Below the pieces are notes generated by a model. That model saw nothing but the letters and a program-made list of their open reading frames with translations, did no database searches and had not been told where the DNA came from. A DNA stretch of 64,000 bases from Pseudonocardia autotrophica (lineage in GTDB: Bacteria; Actinomycetota; Actinomycetes; Mycobacteriales; Pseudonocardiaceae), in the NCBI RefSeq assembly GCF_000717175.1, contig NZ_JNYD01000009.1, positions 135,392 through 199,391 of the forward strand, given 5' to 3'. The position numbers and the translations under genes are program-made. Below are positions 61,912 through 64,000 of the stretch, one piece after another (position 1 is the first letter of the stretch; each line of letters opens with the position of its first letter).

Positions 61912-63277
61912 GCAGTACCTGGCCTCCCTCGACGACGGCCGCAAGGTCTGGTTCGAGGGCGAGCTGGTCGAGCGGATCGCCGACCACCCGATCCTCGGCC
62001 GGAGCGCGCAGCTCATCGCCGAGGGCTACGACAAGGTCTACGACCCGACCGGCGACCACAGCCCGTTCTCCGACGTCCCGACGGACGCGGCGGGCCTGCG
62101 CGAGCACATCGACTTCGTGCACGACCTGGGGATGCTCGCGCACGTCACCTACACCTCGATCATGACGCTGCTGACCGCCGCGGGCCGGATCATGGACTCC
62201 TGCCCGGAGGAGGTCGAGCGGATCAACGCCTTCGTCGCGCGCGCCCGCGCCGAGGACATCCGGATCACGCAGTGCATCACCGACGCGAAGGGGCACCGCA
62301 AGGTCCGCCCGGGTCAGCAGGAGGACCCCGACTCGTACGTGCACGTGGTCGAGCGCCGGGACGACGGCGTGGTCGTCCGCGGGGCCAAGCTGCACATCAC
62401 CGCCGCCTCGCTCGGCCACGAGCTCATGGTCATCCCGACCAAGGGCATGAAGCCGGGGGAGGAGGACTACGCGATCGCGTGCATGATCCCGGTCAACGCG
62501 CCCGGGGTGAAGATCGTCGACGTCAGCTACGCGCCGCGGCACGCCGACACCGGCACCTTCCCGGTCTCGGGACCGGTGTCCTACCCCGAGTCGTTCGTGA
62601 TCCTGGACGACGTGTTCGTCCCCACCGAGCGCATCTTCCTCGACGGGCAGACCAAGTACGCCACCGTGTTCGCGCACTCGCTCGGCCTGTGGGAGCGGCT
62701 CGGCGGGCTGTCGTCGATGGCCGACGGCGCGGACCTGCTGGTCGGGCTGGCCCAGCTGATCGCCCAGGCGAACGGCACCGAGTCCGTGGCGCACGTCCGG
62801 GACAAGATCGACGACATGATCATCCAGGCCACGCTGATCCGGGCCTCGCTCGAGGCGGCGATCACCCACTGCCACGTGGGCGACAACGGCGCGGCGTTCC
62901 CGGACGAGCTGTACACCAACGCGGGCAAGTACTACGCGGCGTCGCACTACGACCGGCTGGTGCAGAGCCTGCACGACATCGCCGGCGGCTCGATCGTCAC
63001 CGCGCCCTCGCTCGCCGACCTGCAGAACCCCGAGGTCGGGCCCGCGGTGCGCAAGTACATGCAGGGCAACCCGGAGTTCGACGGCGAGACCCGGCTGCGG
63101 CTGTTCCACGTGATCCGCGACCTCACCGCGGACACCTACGGCGGCTGGCGGCTGGTCACGAACATCCAGGCCGGCGGCGGGCTCTACGCCCAGAAGATCG
63201 TGACGCGGAAGTGGTACCCGATGGAGTCCGCCGTCGCGAGGGCGAAGGAACTGGTCGGGGTGCCGTTCGCGCCCTGA
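61898..63277 (+). CDS. HpaB-family protein (4-hydroxyphenylacetate 3-hydroxylase fold), substrate unknown
   Basis: A 459-aa member of the HpaB/4-hydroxybutyryl-CoA dehydratase superfamily: MKTGEQYLASLDDGRKVWFEGELVERIADHPIL at the start, GHELMVIPTKGMKPGEEDYAIACMIPVNAPGVKIV in the flavin domain and a C-terminal AQKIVTRKWYPMESAVARAKELVGV. The segment HELMVIPTKGM resembles the dehydratase branch, but I do not see the spaced Cys/His set that binds the 4Fe-4S cluster there, so a flavin-only enzyme is more likely. No reductase partner is nearby, unlike the phenol hydroxylase. GGAAAGG precedes ATG 61898. Its stop begins the second copy of the repeated element. Confidence 0.75.
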   Translation: MKTGEQYLASLDDGRKVWFEGELVERIADHPILGRSAQLIAEGYDKVYDPTGDHSPFSDVPTDAAGLREHIDFVHDLGMLAHVTYTSIMTLLTAAGRIMDSCPEEVERINAFVARARAEDIRITQCITDAKGHRKVRPGQQEDPDSYVHVVERRDDGVVVRGAKLHITAASLGHELMVIPTKGMKPGEEDYAIACMIPVNAPGVKIVDVSYAPRHADTGTFPVSGPVSYPESFVILDDVFVPTERIFLDGQTKYATVFAHSLGLWERLGGLSSMADGADLLVGLAQLIAQANGTESVAHVRDKIDDMIIQATLIRASLEAAITHCHVGDNGAAFPDELYTNAGKYYAASHYDRLVQSLHDIAGGSIVTAPSLADLQNPEVGPAVRKYMQGNPEFDGETRLRLFHVIRDLTADTYGGWRLVTNIQAGGGLYAQKIVTRKWYPMESAVARAKELVGVPFAP

Positions 63278-63350
63278 GAACCCACCGGCCCCGACACCGA
63301 GGCCCCTTCCGACGAGGGGGCACTCCGTCGATCCCCTCCACAGCGGGGAC
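63275..63350 (+). repeat. Repeated intergenic element, copy B
   Basis: Begins with the stop of the HpaB-like gene: TGAGAACCCACCGGCCCCG and about 55 more bases, matching 35950-36026 at roughly four of five positions. The same small hairpin (GCCCC 63302-63306 with GGGGC 63317-63321) is kept. It may end transcription before the VOC gene. Confidence 0.7.
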
Positions 63351-63396
63351 CGGCCGGCCCTACCGCGGCGACGTGAGGGCGCCCTAACCTGCGCGG

Positions 63397-63852
63397 ATGC
63401 TGCTGGACGGGTTCAACCACGTCGCCGTGATCACCGCCGACACGGACCGCCTCCACGCCTTCTACGGCGAGGTCTTCGGGGCGACCGTCGCGCACGAGAT
63501 GCGGCGGGACGGCTTCCGGTTCTCGATCGTCGACATCGGTCCGCACGCCGAGCTCAACGTGTTCGAGGTGGACGGCAACACCGAGGCCGAGCGGCAGACG
63601 CCGATGCTCGGCCGCGGCCGGCTCGACCACCTCGGGCTGCAGGCGGCGTCGATCGAGGCGTTCGAGGAGATCCGTCGCCGGCTGCTGGAGCGCGGGGCGT
63701 GCGACGAGTTCGTGACCGACTTCGGCCCCGTGCTCAGCCTGTTCTTCCGGGACCCGGACGGGCTGGAGGCCGAGGTCTGCGTGCGCAACCCGGACGCGGA
63801 GCCGGGCCGGCACAACCCGCCCGGCACCCCCGCTGCCCGCTACGTGCGCTGA
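63397..63852 (+). CDS. VOC family protein (glyoxalase/bleomycin-resistance fold)
   Basis: A 151-aa two-module VOC protein. GFNHVAVITADTDRLHAFYGEVFGATVAHEM holds the first metal histidine; RLDHLGLQAASIEAFEEIRRRL the second histidine; SLFFRDPDGLEAEVCVRN the closing glutamate. This is the standard layout of small glyoxalase-like metal enzymes. It stands alone behind the repeated element and ahead of a strong bidirectional hairpin. The reaction is not assignable. Confidence 0.85.
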   Translation: MLLDGFNHVAVITADTDRLHAFYGEVFGATVAHEMRRDGFRFSIVDIGPHAELNVFEVDGNTEAERQTPMLGRGRLDHLGLQAASIEAFEEIRRRLLERGACDEFVTDFGPVLSLFFRDPDGLEAEVCVRNPDAEPGRHNPPGTPAARYVR

Positions 63853-63878
63853 CGCGCCCCGCCCCCCAGGCCATCACT

Positions 63879-63920
63879 CGTGAGTGGCGATAGTCGCTCT
63901 GGCGACTATCGCCACTCACG
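63879..63920. terminator. Perfect 19-bp hairpin between convergent genes
   Basis: CGTGAGTGGCGATAGTCGC (63879-63897) and its exact complement GCGACTATCGCCACTCACG (63902-63920) surround the loop TCTG. It lies 26 nt past the VOC stop and 3 nt before the stop of the minus-strand gene at the window edge. It is much less GC-rich than the genes around it and should terminate both transcripts. Confidence 0.8.
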
Positions 63921-63923
63921 GGG

Positions 63924-64000
63924 TCAGAGCTGGTAGGTGGAGTTGATGATCGCGCCCTTGCGGGCGTAGTGGATCAGCGCGTCCTGGACGTCGAGCGGGT
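63924..64000 (-). CDS. C-terminal end of an unidentified gene (partial)
   Basis: Reading the minus strand, an open frame runs in from beyond the window and ends at the stop 63924-63926. The visible end is LDVQDALIHYARKGAIINST then YQL. It is too short to assign; the position behind the perfect hairpin terminator and the codon use support a real gene end. Confidence 0.5.
   Translation of the reverse strand, partial: PLDVQDALIHYARKGAIINSTYQL

Overview
The window is very GC-rich (about 73-75% by eye), uses many GTG starts and 4-base stop/start overlaps, carries an Lsr2 nucleoid protein, several leaderless-looking promoters and a dense set of oxygenases, CoA ligases and TetR/IclR/LacI regulators. 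This points to a high-GC actinobacterium, most likely Pseudonocardiaceae (a Pseudonocardia-like soil organism). That assignment rests on gene content and composition only. About 63 protein genes are called. I saw no rRNA, tRNA, CRISPR array, transposase or phage gene.

Layout. 1-3.6 kb: a coupled operon for salicylate activation (end of a salicylyl-CoA hydroxylase-like gene, salicylyl-AMP ligase, maleate isomerase, TetR). 3.7-5.9 kb: VOC protein, 82-aa orphan and alpha/beta hydrolase. 5.9-8.7 kb: Lrp regulator, 4-hydroxyphenylpyruvate dioxygenase, MaoC hydratase. 8.7-11.2 kb: LacI regulator divergent from an MFS exporter/importer. 11.2-17 kb: small enzymes, then a sugar or polyol locus (TIM-barrel isomerase, periplasmic binding lipoprotein, Gfo/Idh dehydrogenase) divergent from a second LacI regulator. 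17.4-20.7 kb: a single-chain acyl-CoA carboxylase. 22-25.9 kb: TetR, MHS transporter and acid-CoA ligase. 25.9-31 kb: NmrA-like protein, ArsR/SRPBCC pair, DUF1707 protein and a two-gene putative metal permease. 31-36 kb: phenol hydroxylase (two-component), catechol 1,2-dioxygenase and a truncated RibF-like FAD synthetase, divergent from an IclR regulator. 36-41.3 kb: Baeyer-Villiger monooxygenase plus esterase, divergent from a large LuxR ATPase. 41.3-47.7 kb: HxlR/QorB pair, epimerase and DUF1990, Lsr2, F420-type reductase, SDR, aldo/keto reductase. 47.8-56.4 kb: an envelope or stress-like block (DUF1269, lipid-kinase-like, MalT-type regulator, membrane protein, DUF2252, DHA2 transporter). 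56.4-61 kb: QueA homologue with SDR, a large unknown protein, lactate 2-monooxygenase. 61-64 kb: TetR with an HpaB-family protein and a VOC protein.

How the parts fit. Several loci repeat one design: a regulator divergent from, or heading, a short catabolic operon, with a visible inverted-repeat operator between them. Aromatic catabolism dominates: salicylate to gentisate, tyrosine via 4-hydroxyphenylpyruvate, phenol to catechol to muconate, and ketones via Baeyer-Villiger oxidation and ester cleavage.

The observations most worth pursuing are: a DUF2252 protein whose motif order looks like a circularly permuted kinase fold; an FAD-synthetase-only RibF paralogue built into a flavin-dependent phenol hydroxylase operon; a roughly 76-bp element repeated directly after two + strand genes 27 kb apart; a one-chain BC-BCCP-CT carboxylase with a long palindrome upstream; and paired operator motifs in several promoters.
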